A DNA stretch of 64,000 bases, taken from assembly GCF_011751075.1 (NCBI RefSeq), contig NZ_JAALLN010000008.1, forward strand, positions 62,001 to 126,000, written 5' to 3'. Below the pieces are notes generated by a model. It had not been told where the DNA came from. It saw nothing but the letters and a program-made list of their open reading frames with translations, and ran no database searches. A program made the position numbers and the translations under genes. This document shows positions 18,366 through 28,246 of the stretch, piece by piece. The stretch's first letter is position 1. Every line of letters starts with the position of its first letter. The DNA comes from Flavobacterium poyangense. Its GTDB lineage: Bacteria; Bacteroidota; Bacteroidia; Flavobacteriales; Flavobacteriaceae.

Positions 18366-19250
18366 TTGGTTTACAACAGATCCGTCTTCAAACAGATCTA
18401 TAATAGCGTAACCCGGAGGCGTTTGTTTGTAATAGGATTTTCCTGCTGAGTCTTTGTCTCCCAGCTCCCACCAAAAACCGCTCAAAGCGCCATTGCAGTA
18501 ATAATGTACATTGTTGTAAACTGCTTCGTCCAATAGATGAATGTGTCCGCTCAAACAAGTGATTTTTTTGTCTTTATGTTTGTAAAAAAGGTCACTGATG
18601 TATTTAGAATCGGTATGATTTCCTCCGTCAACATGCGTGCATACAGCAAGAATAGGAAAATGACTCATACACATAATGGGAGTGCCAACAGGAATACTTT
18701 GCAAGTCTTTCTCCAACCACAAACGTTGCTCCTCATCTAATGAACCTCCTTCATTATTACTGTCTAATACTACAAAGTGCCATCCTTTTTTATCAAAACT
18801 ATAATAGCGGTTTGGAATTCCTAATTGCTTTACAACATAGTCTTTCCCGTACATAACATCTTGTTTGTTTGGCGCTGCCCACCACATATCATGATTTCCG
18901 AGGCAGCTGTGTAATTCAAACCCGCTGATTCCTTTGGTTGTATGGTTCCAAATCTGCCAGAGTTCATTAACTCGTTCACGGGTAATATGGTCATAATCTG
19001 CCGCAAAAATCGAATCTCCGCCATTTAGAAAAAAATCTACTTTGTGTTTCTTAATTTCTTCTAAACATTTTTCAAACCGATCCGGTGCATTTTCTTCCGG
19101 TCGAATATGAACGTCGGTAATATGTGCAATTCGCAAAACTCTTTTAGATTTTACGCTTTTCTCTGCTGCAGAAATAATAGAAGTTGAACCACTCAGGGCT
19201 ACAGTACCGGCAGTTAAACCAATATATTTTAACAATTCTCTTCTTTTCAT
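18345..19250 (-). CDS. Exported calcineurin-like metallophosphoesterase
   Basis: This 301-residue protein begins with a Tat-like signal (KRRELLKYIGL, then a hydrophobic stretch to SAA). The metal-binding motifs are in order: DVH, GGDS, GNHD, SHFP and GHIH, the complete dimetal phosphoesterase set. It is predicted to be periplasmic. It follows the GH92 gene by 55 bp, so it may be co-transcribed with the glycosidases and could remove phosphate from glycans or phosphosugars, but the substrate is unknown. Its last codons lie in a duplicated segment. Confidence 0.85.
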   Translation of the reverse strand: MKRRELLKYIGLTAGTVALSGSTSIISAAEKSVKSKRVLRIAHITDVHIRPEENAPDRFEKCLEEIKKHKVDFFLNGGDSIFAADYDHITRERVNELWQIWNHTTKGISGFELHSCLGNHDMWWAAPNKQDVMYGKDYVVKQLGIPNRYYSFDKKGWHFVVLDSNNEGGSLDEEQRLWLEKDLQSIPVGTPIMCMSHFPILAVCTHVDGGNHTDSKYISDLFYKHKDKKITCLSGHIHLLDEAVYNNVHYYCNGALSGFWWELGDKDSAGKSYYKQTPPGYAIIDLFEDGSVVNQYFPHSF

Positions 19251-19270
19251 TTTGTAGTTGATATATTTAA

Positions 19271-19299
19271 ACCGGACAAGTTTTAAAAAACTGTCCGGT
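19271..19299 (-). terminator. Hairpin between GH92 and metallophosphoesterase genes
   Basis: ACCGGACA (19271-19278) pairs with TGTCCGGT (19292-19299), extended by an A/T stem. It is the same family as the hairpin at 18131. It lies between two co-directional genes, so it may attenuate rather than fully stop transcription. Confidence 0.55.
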
Positions 19300-19305
19300 G
19301 AAAAA

Positions 19306-21564
19306 TTATTTTACGGAATACGGTCTGTCTTTTGCAGAAACTCCCCAGGTTTTAGAAGGTTTCGCTCCCATGGTAAAAATTAATTCACCGCCTTTCATAA
19401 TGTCAGAATGAAGCATATAACTTTGCGTATAAGGTTTTCCGTTTAAAGTCGCTTTTTGAATATAAATATTCTTCGAATTATTGTTTATTGCTTTTACAGT
19501 AAAGCTTTTCCCATCAGCCAAATTCAGTACGGATTCGTCCATAGTTGGGCTTCCGAAAACATAAATTCCGTTGAATGGGTTTACAGAATACATTCCCATT
19601 GCACTCCAAATATACCAGGCCGACATTTGCCCAACATCTTCATTTCCGCACAAACCATCCGGTTTATCACTGTATAAATGATCAACAATGTAACGTACTT
19701 TTTCGGCTGTTTTCCAAGGCTGACCAACAAAATTATAGAGATAAGTAATATGATGGCTCGGCTCGTTTCCGTGTGCATACTGCCCGATTAGACCAGTGAT
19801 ATCGCTTGAAGCTTCCGCTCCCATATCTCCGGTGATTGTAAACAAAGTATCCAGTTTTTTTGTGAATACTTTTTCTCCGCCCAACATTGTAATTAGCCCC
19901 TCTACATCATGTGGTACCAGCCACGTATATTGCCATGCGTTTCCTTCGGCAAAATCATCTTTCATATGTGCCGATTTAAACGGATCAAAGGGAGTTCTCC
20001 ATTGCGTATCACTTACTTTTCCACGTACAAAAGTGGCCGAAGGATCATAGTACTTTTTATACGCTTTTGATCGGTTACTGAAATAAGTATAATCCTCTGT
20101 TTTACCCATTTTTTTTGCCATCATGGCAATCGCTCCGTCCGAAATAGCATATTCCATTCCAATCGCTACAGATTCTTTCAAACTATCTGCGGGAATGTAG
20201 CCTATTTTTTTTACGAAATTCAATCCGCGGTCGTCTTGCATTGCCGTTGCTTTTACCGCTTCGAATGCTAATTCTCCGTCAATTCCTTTGATTCCTTTTA
20301 AATAGGCATCAACAACAATCTGAATGGCACTGTTTCCGGGCATGCAATAGGTTTCATTCCCCATTAAATGCCAAACAGGAAGATGGCCTGTTTCTTTATA
20401 AATAGCCAACATCGAATTGACAATATCCGAAACTCTATCCGTTTGGGTTAACGTAAGCAGCGGATTTGCTCCTCTATACGTATCCCACAATGAAAATGTG
20501 GTTAAATTGGTAAATCCTGCCGCTCTGTGCACTTGTTTGTCAGAACCATAATAATCTCCATTGCTGTCATTATAAGTTGACGGTGCAATCATAGTGTGGT
20601 ATAAAGCAGTGTAGAATGTTCTCATTTTGGCTATATCCTTCGATTTCGCCTGTATTTTATTCAACTCTTTATTCCATTTTTCATCCGCCTGAAGAGCAAC
20701 TTTCTCAAAGTTCCAGTCGGCAACTTCTTTTTTAATGTTCATCAAAGCGTTTTCTGTACTTACTGCCGAGATACCCACTTTAATTTTAATTACTTCGTCT
20801 TTTAAAGTCGAGAACTGAAATACTGCCTTGGCACTGTCACCCAAAACCACTTTATTGATCATCTCCCTTGTATTGTTGTACAATTGGATTTTTTTAGCCG
20901 GTTTTGACAAAATGGCTGCAAAATAAATTCGTTGATCCGACGCCCAGCCTTTCGAGAAGCGATAGCCTTCAATCAAAGTATCATTTTTAACTCTGATGTA
21001 GGTATCCACGGCTTTGTCCCAGCCAATTCCTTCTACCAGATCTAAAACGATATGAGATTGATCTGAAGCCGGAAAAGTATATTTTTGAAAACCAACTCTT
21101 TCTGAGGCTGTCATTTCAGCTTTGATTCCGTTTTTCTTTAAAATAACAGAGTAATAACCCGGTTTTGCTACCTCATCTTTATGATCAAAACTGGAGATAT
21201 AACCGTTGTCCATGTCTTTGGCTGTTCCTTTTTTCAAACTGATTTTACCAACTGCGGGCATAAAAAGCAAGTCACCAAGATCACCAATTCCCGTTCCGCT
21301 TAAATGGGTGTGTGAAAATCCAATAATTGTAGGATCAGAATAATGATACCCCGAACACCAATCCCAGCCTTGCGAAATATTGACCGGTCCTAACTGAACT
21401 GCCCCAAAAGGAACATTTGCTCCCATAAAAACATGCCCATGAAATCCCGTACCAATAAACGGATCTACATATTGTGTTAGATTTTGTTTAGTTGTCTGAC
21501 TTTCCACTTGTAGGCAGCAAAGTCCTAAAATTGCAAAAAATGCTGATTTAAAATTTTTATTCAT
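19306..21564 (-). CDS. GH92 alpha-mannosidase, exported
   Basis: This 752-residue protein has a Sec signal peptide ending near VESQ. It has an N-terminal beta-sandwich (YVDPFIGTGFHGH, then GWDWCSGYHYSD and GFSHTHLSGTG) and a C-terminal (alpha/alpha)6 barrel. GNEDVGQMSAWYIWSAMG and EGNAWQYTWLVPHD are family-typical active-site regions. GH92 enzymes are calcium-dependent inverting exo-alpha-mannosidases acting on alpha-1,2, -1,3, -1,4 or -1,6 links. The linkage cannot be read from the sequence. A second GH92 lies at 48285, so the two may split the linkages of the N-glycan core. Confidence 0.93.
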   Translation of the reverse strand: MNKNFKSAFFAILGLCCLQVESQTTKQNLTQYVDPFIGTGFHGHVFMGANVPFGAVQLGPVNISQGWDWCSGYHYSDPTIIGFSHTHLSGTGIGDLGDLLFMPAVGKISLKKGTAKDMDNGYISSFDHKDEVAKPGYYSVILKKNGIKAEMTASERVGFQKYTFPASDQSHIVLDLVEGIGWDKAVDTYIRVKNDTLIEGYRFSKGWASDQRIYFAAILSKPAKKIQLYNNTREMINKVVLGDSAKAVFQFSTLKDEVIKIKVGISAVSTENALMNIKKEVADWNFEKVALQADEKWNKELNKIQAKSKDIAKMRTFYTALYHTMIAPSTYNDSNGDYYGSDKQVHRAAGFTNLTTFSLWDTYRGANPLLTLTQTDRVSDIVNSMLAIYKETGHLPVWHLMGNETYCMPGNSAIQIVVDAYLKGIKGIDGELAFEAVKATAMQDDRGLNFVKKIGYIPADSLKESVAIGMEYAISDGAIAMMAKKMGKTEDYTYFSNRSKAYKKYYDPSATFVRGKVSDTQWRTPFDPFKSAHMKDDFAEGNAWQYTWLVPHDVEGLITMLGGEKVFTKKLDTLFTITGDMGAEASSDITGLIGQYAHGNEPSHHITYLYNFVGQPWKTAEKVRYIVDHLYSDKPDGLCGNEDVGQMSAWYIWSAMGMYSVNPFNGIYVFGSPTMDESVLNLADGKSFTVKAINNNSKNIYIQKATLNGKPYTQSYMLHSDIMKGGELIFTMGAKPSKTWGVSAKDRPYSVK

Positions 21565-21599
21565 CGTATTTATTCTATTACATATGTATTTAATGCTTT

Positions 21600-21752
21600 C
21601 TCACGCAGATTTTGCAGATTTTATTTTACTTTTTTTTGATGTCAGGCTCTTATTTAAACACCTAGAAACGTATTTCTTTCATCTAATATGTTTAAATAAC
21701 CTCCAATGCAAATAATTATCAGAAAAAAAATCCGCAAAATCTGCGAGAAAAA
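21600..21752. repeat. CACGCAGAT inverted-repeat element
   Basis: TCACGCAGATTTTGCAGATTTT at the left is answered by AAAATCCGCAAAATCTGCGAGA at the right. Inside is a degenerate CACATAGAAACATAG-type pair. Relatives are at 29348-29430 and 61201-61275. It lies between the GH3 and GH92 genes. Confidence 0.7.
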
Positions 21753-21776
21753 ATTTTCTACTGTACTAATTCTCTA

Positions 21777-23960
21777 CTACTTCACAATTTCAAAACTCGT
21801 TTGTAATGATATATCTCTCGAATTCGAACCTATTTTTATGTTGTATTTTCCTTCGTAGATTTTGAATTGTTTCTTAGTATCATCCCATTTCTGAAGTTCC
21901 TGCAATGGAATTTCCAATGTAACGATTTGAGAATTTCCTTTAGAGATTGATACCCGTTTAAAAGCTTTCAATTCTTTCAACGGCATTCTATCAACGTTCG
22001 GATATTCTATATACACCTGAGCCACTTCATCGGCATCATAATTTCCTGTATTATCAATTTTGATTTGCATCGAAATTTTATCTGAAGTAGTTTTAACATT
22101 CTCAGGTTTTTGAACCCAATTGTATGCAAAAGTCGAGTAACTTAACCCGAAACCAAACGGATATTGTACCTCTTTATCAAAATAACGATAGGTTCTGCCC
22201 GCCATGGCATAACTGTTATAATCCGGTAAATCACCGAAAGATTTGTAAAAGCTAACGGGTAAATGTCCGGATGGAGAAACTTTACCAAAAAGAAGATTCG
22301 CCAAAGCTGTCCCGCCCTGTTCTCCCGGATACCAGGCAAAAACAATTGCATCGACATAAGGCTCAATTGCCGAAATATCAACTGCACTTCCTCCCGTCAC
22401 TACAGCTACCAATGGTGATTTAGTTCCTTTGCGAAGCGCTTTGATGTAGGCAATATGGGAGGCCGGTAAATCCATGTTTTTTCGATCGCCTTTACCGTCT
22501 GCAAGAAAAGCATCGCCTTCTTCCCCTTCATAAACCGGAGTGAAACCAATTACTGCAATGGTCAAATCGGCCATCGAAGCCGCCCAAACACCACCAAAAT
22601 TTACTGTATCTGTAAAATCACAACCCATATCGTATTCTACACGCGTATCAGGATCGACAGCTCCTGCAATTCCTTCAACAAAATTTACGGCTTTGTCCGT
22701 GATTCCGTGATAATTTCCTAATAGTGCATCCAGCGAAGCTGCATTTGGCCCTACAACAACCATTGCTTTGTAATCTTCTTTTTTCAATGGAAGCAGTTTT
22801 GTTTTCATTTCGCCTATTTCGGCATTCTTTAACAAAACCATACTTTGTTCTGCCATTTTTCGGCTTAGATTTTTGTGATACGTATTTGCAATGCTGTCTA
22901 TTCCATATTTCCGATACGGATTATCTTCTGCCTTGTCGTAAAATCCTAATTTAAATTGGGTACGCAATGTTGGTGCTAATGCATTATCAATATCTTTTGT
23001 AGTAATTAATTTTTGATTCAAAGCAGTAATAGCATCTTTTTGCAGTAATCCGCTGCAATCCATATTTACTCCTGCTTTTATTGCCGCTGCTGCAACCGTT
23101 ACACTGTTGGGTAAAGTTTTATGGCTGTCGTAAATATCCTGCAATGCCCAACAATCGGTAACAACATGACCGCCAAATTTCCATTCGTTTCGCAAAATAT
23201 CTTTTAATAAAGTTTTACCGGTACAACAAGGCTCGGAGTTTACCCGATTATAAGCACACATCACGGTTTCTACTTTTGCATCGACCAGTTTTTTAAAAGC
23301 GTATAAATACGTTTCTCTCAAATCTTTTTCATCCACAATCACATCAATAGAATGTCTGTTTTTTTCAGGTCCGCTATGTACCGCAAAATGTTTGGCACAA
23401 GCTGCTGTTTTCATGTATTTCGGGTGTGTTCCCTGTAAACCTTTTACATAAGCAGCTCCCATTTTTCCGGTCAAAAAAGGGTCTTCACCATAGGTTTCCT
23501 GCCCTCTTCCCCAACGCGGGTCTCTGAAAATATTAATGTTTGGTGACCAAAAATTCAATCCCATATATTGTAAACGACGGTCTTTGGCCACAGCCATATT
23601 ATTTTTAGCTCTGGCTTCTGTTGAAATGGCGTTTGCAACCTCATTCAATAAATTATCATTAAAAGAAGCTGCCATTCCTAATGCTTGTGGAAAAACAGTT
23701 GCCTTTCCGGCCCTGGCCACTCCATGCAGCGATTCGTTCCACCAATTGTACTGCGGAATATCTAATCGTTTTACAGCTTTGCTTTCGAATCCCAACAAAG
23801 AAATTTTCTCTTCGGTTGTCAATTGTTTTAAGAGATCGGTTACTCTTTTATCAATTGATAAATTCTGATTTTTATACGGAAATCCTTTTTCCTGTGCGCT
23901 TGCAATCCCTATACAAAAACAAAAAAACAGTAGAAATTGGTAAGTTTTTAAACCATTCAT
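21777..23960 (-). CDS. GH3 beta-glycosidase, exported
   Basis: This 727-residue protein has a Sec signal peptide (to IASAQ). It has the three usual GH3 parts: a barrel with DPRWGRGQETYGEDP and the nucleophile Asp269 in VVTDCWA, an alpha/beta sandwich, and a C-terminal fibronectin-III-like domain. Family members are mostly beta-glucosidases or beta-xylosidases, some beta-N-acetylglucosaminidases. In an N-glycan locus a beta-1,2-xylosidase for plant-type core xylose is attractive but unproven. It starts a minus-strand unit with GH92 and the metallophosphoesterase. Confidence 0.9.
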   Translation of the reverse strand: MNGLKTYQFLLFFCFCIGIASAQEKGFPYKNQNLSIDKRVTDLLKQLTTEEKISLLGFESKAVKRLDIPQYNWWNESLHGVARAGKATVFPQALGMAASFNDNLLNEVANAISTEARAKNNMAVAKDRRLQYMGLNFWSPNINIFRDPRWGRGQETYGEDPFLTGKMGAAYVKGLQGTHPKYMKTAACAKHFAVHSGPEKNRHSIDVIVDEKDLRETYLYAFKKLVDAKVETVMCAYNRVNSEPCCTGKTLLKDILRNEWKFGGHVVTDCWALQDIYDSHKTLPNSVTVAAAAIKAGVNMDCSGLLQKDAITALNQKLITTKDIDNALAPTLRTQFKLGFYDKAEDNPYRKYGIDSIANTYHKNLSRKMAEQSMVLLKNAEIGEMKTKLLPLKKEDYKAMVVVGPNAASLDALLGNYHGITDKAVNFVEGIAGAVDPDTRVEYDMGCDFTDTVNFGGVWAASMADLTIAVIGFTPVYEGEEGDAFLADGKGDRKNMDLPASHIAYIKALRKGTKSPLVAVVTGGSAVDISAIEPYVDAIVFAWYPGEQGGTALANLLFGKVSPSGHLPVSFYKSFGDLPDYNSYAMAGRTYRYFDKEVQYPFGFGLSYSTFAYNWVQKPENVKTTSDKISMQIKIDNTGNYDADEVAQVYIEYPNVDRMPLKELKAFKRVSISKGNSQIVTLEIPLQELQKWDDTKKQFKIYEGKYNIKIGSNSRDISLQTSFEIVK

Positions 23961-24202
23961 TAGTAAGATATTTAAATTAATAAACGACCCGTTATCTGCA
24001 ATTGCTGGAAATTATATTTACCACATAGAAAAATAGAAAATAAGTACAGCCACCAGGTACTTTCAGAAATTTAAATATAGACTTACTTCTGTTGATAATG
24101 TAATTCGATATTATCTAAATCTAATCATCAATTACCTTTCGCAAAATTCTAAAAACAGTCCTTTTTATAAATAAACAATAATTAATTCATGTTACTAGTT
24201 AC

Positions 24203-24440
24203 TAATTGTAAAATGTATGCTGTAAAATGTGATATGCTAGTCTGAAAGAGTACATGTTTTAATTTTAATTAACAGATTTTCTTGCCTTTGGGCTAAGTGC
24301 TGAAATTTAGATAAATTGTTACTGTATTTCAGTGATCTGATACAATTATATGTTCGTATAAAGTAAGATAGTAATCAATAAAACAAAACGTATTATTTTT
24401 CACATTTTACAGTATACATTTTACAATATACATTACTATT
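24203..24440. repeat. TGTAAAATGT inverted-repeat element
   Basis: The left arm, around TTGTAAAATGTATGCTG, matches the right arm CAGTATACATTTTACAA inverted. Interior words such as GTAAGATAGTAAATCAAT-like and AAAACAAAACGT recur in the elements at 27863-28218 and 57827-58006. It is non-coding. Confidence 0.55.
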
Positions 24441-24524
24441 CAACTAGCAATTTGAGTTAATTACTCTTTTAATCTCCAATACTTTATTGCGGTACAACAT
24501 TTTCAAATTTACAGTTATTTTTTC

Positions 24525-24532
24525 TACATTTG
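24525..24532 (+). promoter_or_regulatory. Probable -7 promoter box of the PNGase gene
   Basis: TACATTTG fits the Bacteroidota TAnnTTTG consensus and lies ~115 bp before the start codon. The operator at 24539 would cover the transcription start, consistent with repression. No clear -33 box was found at standard spacing. Confidence 0.5.
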
Positions 24533-24538
24533 CTTTTT

Positions 24539-24554
24539 ACAAAATCGATTTAGT
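24539..24554. promoter_or_regulatory. Putative LacI-family operator before PNGase gene
   Basis: ACAAAATCGATTTAGT differs by one base from the palindrome ACTAAATCGATTTAGT. Equivalent sites lie upstream of susC, lacI, the mutarotase gene and the ROK gene. It sits just downstream of the -7 box. Confidence 0.6.
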
Positions 24555-24647
24555 AAATTAATTCGTTTTTTAAAATTTTTCATAACTAACCTCTCAGTCC
24601 CTCCAAAATTAAACTTTTAAGGACTGATAAACCACACTTACCAAAAC

Positions 24648-26321
24648 ATGAAAAAAAAACTTTTTGTATGCTTAGCCTTTTGCATAATCTCTTCGACTTT
24701 TGCACAGAAAACACCAAAGGCAATCAAAGTTACTTATGAAAGAAGTTACAATGGAAAAAGTATCGAAAACCAGGATGCTGTACTTTTGTTTACTTCTAAA
24801 GAATTGAGTTTAATAACCTCTGATAAAATTACTCAGCAAAAAGCAGATTGGCCTTTCGAACAGACTTTTGTAGCTTTTAATACTAAAACGATTTTGCAAT
24901 CGGCACAACTGAAAGCCAATCAATCTATTCTTAGTCAGGATACTCAAGCTTTGGCAAGCCAAAAATTTGAGTTGAGCAATGAAACCAAAAAAATCCTGAA
25001 TTATACCTGCAAAAAAGCAACAACCTCTGTAAACTCAAATAAAATCGAGATTTGGTATACCACTGAATTGGGACTGAAAGGTGGACCAAGCGTTCTCGGA
25101 CAGGATTTAGGTTTGGTTCTGGAAACAAATCGCAACGGTAATTCTATTGTTTCGGCATCCAAAATTGAGGTTCTGAAAACTGTTCCTGCTGTTTTAAAAA
25201 TACCTGCTGTACCAACTGTTGATCAATTGACTTATAAAGATTTATTGTGGAAAAGCCGTTTTACAAACATTGCCGTTTTCAACAAAGAGCAAATTAACTT
25301 TTCATCTGATTCGAAATCAAATGACAGTATTTTGAGATTTGCAAACGGTACTATTATTGTTCGAAAAGTAAAGTTTCCTGAAATAAAAAACGGAAGCGCC
25401 ATTTTTGCAGATGTTACTCAGCAGTCTAATGGAGATGCTTATGACAGAACAGGTTCGGTTTTTATGATTCCAATGGATAAAAAAAGTTCCTTCCTTGACG
25501 GATTAAAAACCGGAGTTAAAACATTACCTGTTTATGACAACGGAAACGGTAAAAAATATCAGGGTGTCGTAGCAACAGACGACTACACCCCTTTGCTGGA
25601 ATTAATGCGTTTTTTCACTCCTTTTGGTGTGAAGCATTTTAACTACCTACAGCTCAAAAACAAAGTTTGGCAGGACAGCGTTTTTTATCGTCAGGACATT
25701 TCACTCTTGCAACCTAAACTGAGTAATCAGGAAGTTTATATCGGAATGTTTATTGGCAATTATGACAAGGGCGGACACAAAGCAAGCTTGAATATTTCGA
25801 TTCATGAAGGCGAAGACAACAACAAAAAAGGCGATTTTATTTTACCATTATTCAATACCCTTAATGTAATGGAAATGGCAGGACAAGATTATGCAACGAT
25901 GTTTGATAACGAAAAAGGGCTTGAAATGTCATTTGAAGTTCCACAGGGCTATAAAAATTTCAAACTGAGTTATACCACAACAGGTCATGGGGGCTGGGAA
26001 AACGGCGATGAATTTTTACAGAAAAAGAATACCATTTTTATTGATGGCAAAGAAGTATTTGGATTCACTCCGTGGCGTACCGATTGTGGTTCTTACCGAT
26101 TGAGCAATCCCGCTTCGGGCAATTTTGGCAATGGTTTATCCTCATCAGATTTAAGCCGCTCTAATTGGTGTCCGGGAACAACAACTAACCCAAACTTAAT
26201 AGATTTAGGAAATCTGTCGCCGGGAAAACATACAATTCGTGTAGTTATCCCAATGGGTAAACCGGAAGGGACTAGTAGCAGTGCTTGGAATGTTTCAGGT
26301 TTTTTGATTGGGGAAAGGTAA
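24648..26321 (+). CDS. PNGase F-like peptide-N-glycosidase with N-terminal extension
   Basis: This 557-residue protein has a Sec signal peptide (to STFAQ). Residues ~20-190 form a beta-rich region resembling a GLPGLI-type domain, absent from classical PNGase F. The rest matches PNGase F: GDAYDRTG with Asp263/Asp266 in the place of the catalytic CDEWDRY region, GHGGWENGDEF with Glu451/Glu455 where the family has its Glu206, and SNWCPGT in the C-terminal N-glycanase domain. It hydrolyses the amide between Asn and the innermost GlcNAc, releasing whole N-glycans and leaving Asp. It is the entry enzyme of the locus. The exact catalytic alignment is by eye. Confidence 0.9.
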   Translation: MKKKLFVCLAFCIISSTFAQKTPKAIKVTYERSYNGKSIENQDAVLLFTSKELSLITSDKITQQKADWPFEQTFVAFNTKTILQSAQLKANQSILSQDTQALASQKFELSNETKKILNYTCKKATTSVNSNKIEIWYTTELGLKGGPSVLGQDLGLVLETNRNGNSIVSASKIEVLKTVPAVLKIPAVPTVDQLTYKDLLWKSRFTNIAVFNKEQINFSSDSKSNDSILRFANGTIIVRKVKFPEIKNGSAIFADVTQQSNGDAYDRTGSVFMIPMDKKSSFLDGLKTGVKTLPVYDNGNGKKYQGVVATDDYTPLLELMRFFTPFGVKHFNYLQLKNKVWQDSVFYRQDISLLQPKLSNQEVYIGMFIGNYDKGGHKASLNISIHEGEDNNKKGDFILPLFNTLNVMEMAGQDYATMFDNEKGLEMSFEVPQGYKNFKLSYTTTGHGGWENGDEFLQKKNTIFIDGKEVFGFTPWRTDCGSYRLSNPASGNFGNGLSSSDLSRSNWCPGTTTNPNLIDLGNLSPGKHTIRVVIPMGKPEGTSSSAWNVSGFLIGER

Positions 26322-26526
26322 TTGATAATTAAACTTAGATAATATTGACTTACTCTCGCCAAAGAAGTCTTTCTATATTTAAATTTTAAAAACTTAAATT
26401 AATCAAAAACAAGGAATTACAACTTTTAAAGCTACCATTTTTAAATTGTCATGATTCTAAGTCTTTGTTTAACTCTGTTTTTTTAGTAGTAATTTTTTAC
26501 CATTAAACCACCAAACTTCAAAAAAC

Positions 26527-27858
26527 ATGAAAAGAATCACACTTTGGCTGTTGTTTTTCTCGATGAGCTGGACAACAATTGTTGCACAAAACTACACCCC
26601 CACTGAAGGAAATCTGAAAAACAGGAAAGAATTTCAGGACGATAAATTTGGAATGTTTGTTCACTTCGGTCCCTATAGCATTCTGGGCAATGGCGAATGG
26701 ATTATGAACAACCAAAACATTAAAGTAACAGAATACGGAAGATTGCTTACTGTTTTTAATCCACAGGAATTTGATGCTAAAAAATGGGTTGGTATCGCAA
26801 AAGCGGCAGGAATGAAATACATCACTGTTACGACTCGTCATCACGATGGTTTTAGCAATTTTGACACCAAATTATCCGATTGGAAAATTACCAATACGCA
26901 TTTTAAAAGAGATTTATTGAAAGAACTGGCAGACGAATGCCATAAAGAAGGCATTAAATTATTCTGCTATTATTCGCTTTTAGACTGGACGAGATCTGAT
27001 TACCAATACGAAACAGGAAAAACGGGAAAAGGAACCGGAAGAACTCAAAAAAGTGATTGGGAAAGTTATATTCGTTTTATGAAAGGCCAATTGACCGAAT
27101 TATTGACTAACTACGGAGAAATTGGAGGAATTTGGTTTGACGGTCATTGGGATCAATTGGATAATGATACAGATAAAACATTACAGTCTAAAGTCAATTG
27201 GCATTACGATGAAATTTACAAATTGATTCATTCCTTACAACCCAACTGTTTAATTTCAAACAATCACCATTTGACTCCGTTACAGGGCGAGGATTTTCAA
27301 GCATTTGAAAAAGATTTACCGGGAGGAAATACTTCGGGATTCGGAGGGCAATCTGTATCTCAATTGCCTTTAGAAACTTGCGAAACCATGAACAATTCCT
27401 GGGGATTCAATATCAATGACCGAAAATACAAATCGACAAAAGATTTAATTCATTACTTAATCAATGCTGCCAGTCTGAATGCCAATTTCCTTTTAAATGT
27501 GGGACCAATGGCAGACGGATCCATTCAGCCTGAATTTGTGGCAACTTTAAAAGAAATCGGAGTCTGGATGGATAAAAACGGAAAATCCATTTACGGAACA
27601 AGAGGTAATGTAATGAAACCGCAGGATTGGGGAGTATGCACTGCCAAAGACAAAACCCTGTTTGCACACATTCTCAAAACTCCAAATCAAGCTGATTATA
27701 TTTTTATTCCTGAAATGAAGCAAAAAATTAAAAAGTGTTATCTGATGGACAGCAAAAAGGAACTAAAATTCAAACAACAACCAGAAGGAACATTTGTGTA
27801 TCTGAATGGAGTCAAAATCGATGCAATTGATACTATAATCGAAATGCAAATACAGTAA
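26527..27858 (+). CDS. GH29 alpha-L-fucosidase (443 aa)
   Basis: It has a Sec signal peptide (to TIVAQ), then the GH29 barrel with FGMFVHFGPYS, VTTRHHDGFSNFD and the nucleophile Asp205 in GIWFDGHW. No C-terminal carbohydrate-binding extension is seen beyond a short beta domain. It retains configuration and releases L-fucose. It lies 205 bp after the PNGase gene on the same strand, so it probably works on freed or protein-bound N-glycans. The linkage (core or antennary) is not readable. It is one of five GH29 genes here. Confidence 0.93.
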   Translation: MKRITLWLLFFSMSWTTIVAQNYTPTEGNLKNRKEFQDDKFGMFVHFGPYSILGNGEWIMNNQNIKVTEYGRLLTVFNPQEFDAKKWVGIAKAAGMKYITVTTRHHDGFSNFDTKLSDWKITNTHFKRDLLKELADECHKEGIKLFCYYSLLDWTRSDYQYETGKTGKGTGRTQKSDWESYIRFMKGQLTELLTNYGEIGGIWFDGHWDQLDNDTDKTLQSKVNWHYDEIYKLIHSLQPNCLISNNHHLTPLQGEDFQAFEKDLPGGNTSGFGGQSVSQLPLETCETMNNSWGFNINDRKYKSTKDLIHYLINAASLNANFLLNVGPMADGSIQPEFVATLKEIGVWMDKNGKSIYGTRGNVMKPQDWGVCTAKDKTLFAHILKTPNQADYIFIPEMKQKIKKCYLMDSKKELKFKQQPEGTFVYLNGVKIDAIDTIIEMQIQ

Positions 27859-27862
27859 CTAC

Positions 27863-28218
27863 TTGTGGGTTGTGAGATGTGAGTTATGAGTTATGGGTTG
27901 TAAAATGTAAAATATAAAATGTGAAATGTGAAACAAAATGTCGACTGAAAAGTGGTACGTTTTGTTTTACAGCTTTTTGCAAGATAAACATAGATTGTAA
28001 TAGATTTTATTTGAATTCTCGAACGACAGTAATTGATAACAACTTTAGACTCGGTTTCTAAGTAAGATAGTAAATCAATGAAATAGAAATTAGAATTGTT
28101 TTTTTCTTTCGTAAGTATTTTATTCATTAAAGTTTGGTTGTTGTTTTCTAATACTCACTTTCTCACAACTCATAACTCATAACTCATAACTCATAACTCA
28201 CAACTCACATCTCACCCC
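27863..28218. repeat. GAGATGTGAGTTATGAG inverted-repeat element
   Basis: The left arm is built of GAGATGTGAGTTATGAGTTA and TGTAAAATGTAAAAT words; the right arm at ~28155-28217 is the inverse (TCATAACTCA repeats, then CTCACATCTCAC). The arms contain short tandem heptamer-like repeats, so their length may vary. It fills the gap between GH29 and the M28 gene. No gene is seen in the whole 27859-28246 gap. Confidence 0.65.
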
Positions 28219-28246
28219 CCCACAACTTAAACTAATTTTCACAAAC

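Larger units (their letters stand above)
23961..24647. other. Divergent regulatory region between GH3 and PNGase genes
   Basis: It has no gene. It holds an element with inverted ends near 24205 (TTGTAAAATGTATGCTGTAA) and 24400-24440 (TTTACAGTATACATTTTACA). A TACATTTG -7 box (24525-24532) for the PNGase gene is followed at once by a LacI-type operator at 24539-24554. Confidence 0.6.

Noticed and set aside
27891..28127. Minus-strand ORF of 78 codons
   Set aside because: It is inside the TGTAAAATGT/GAGATGTGAG repeat element with low-complexity composition.
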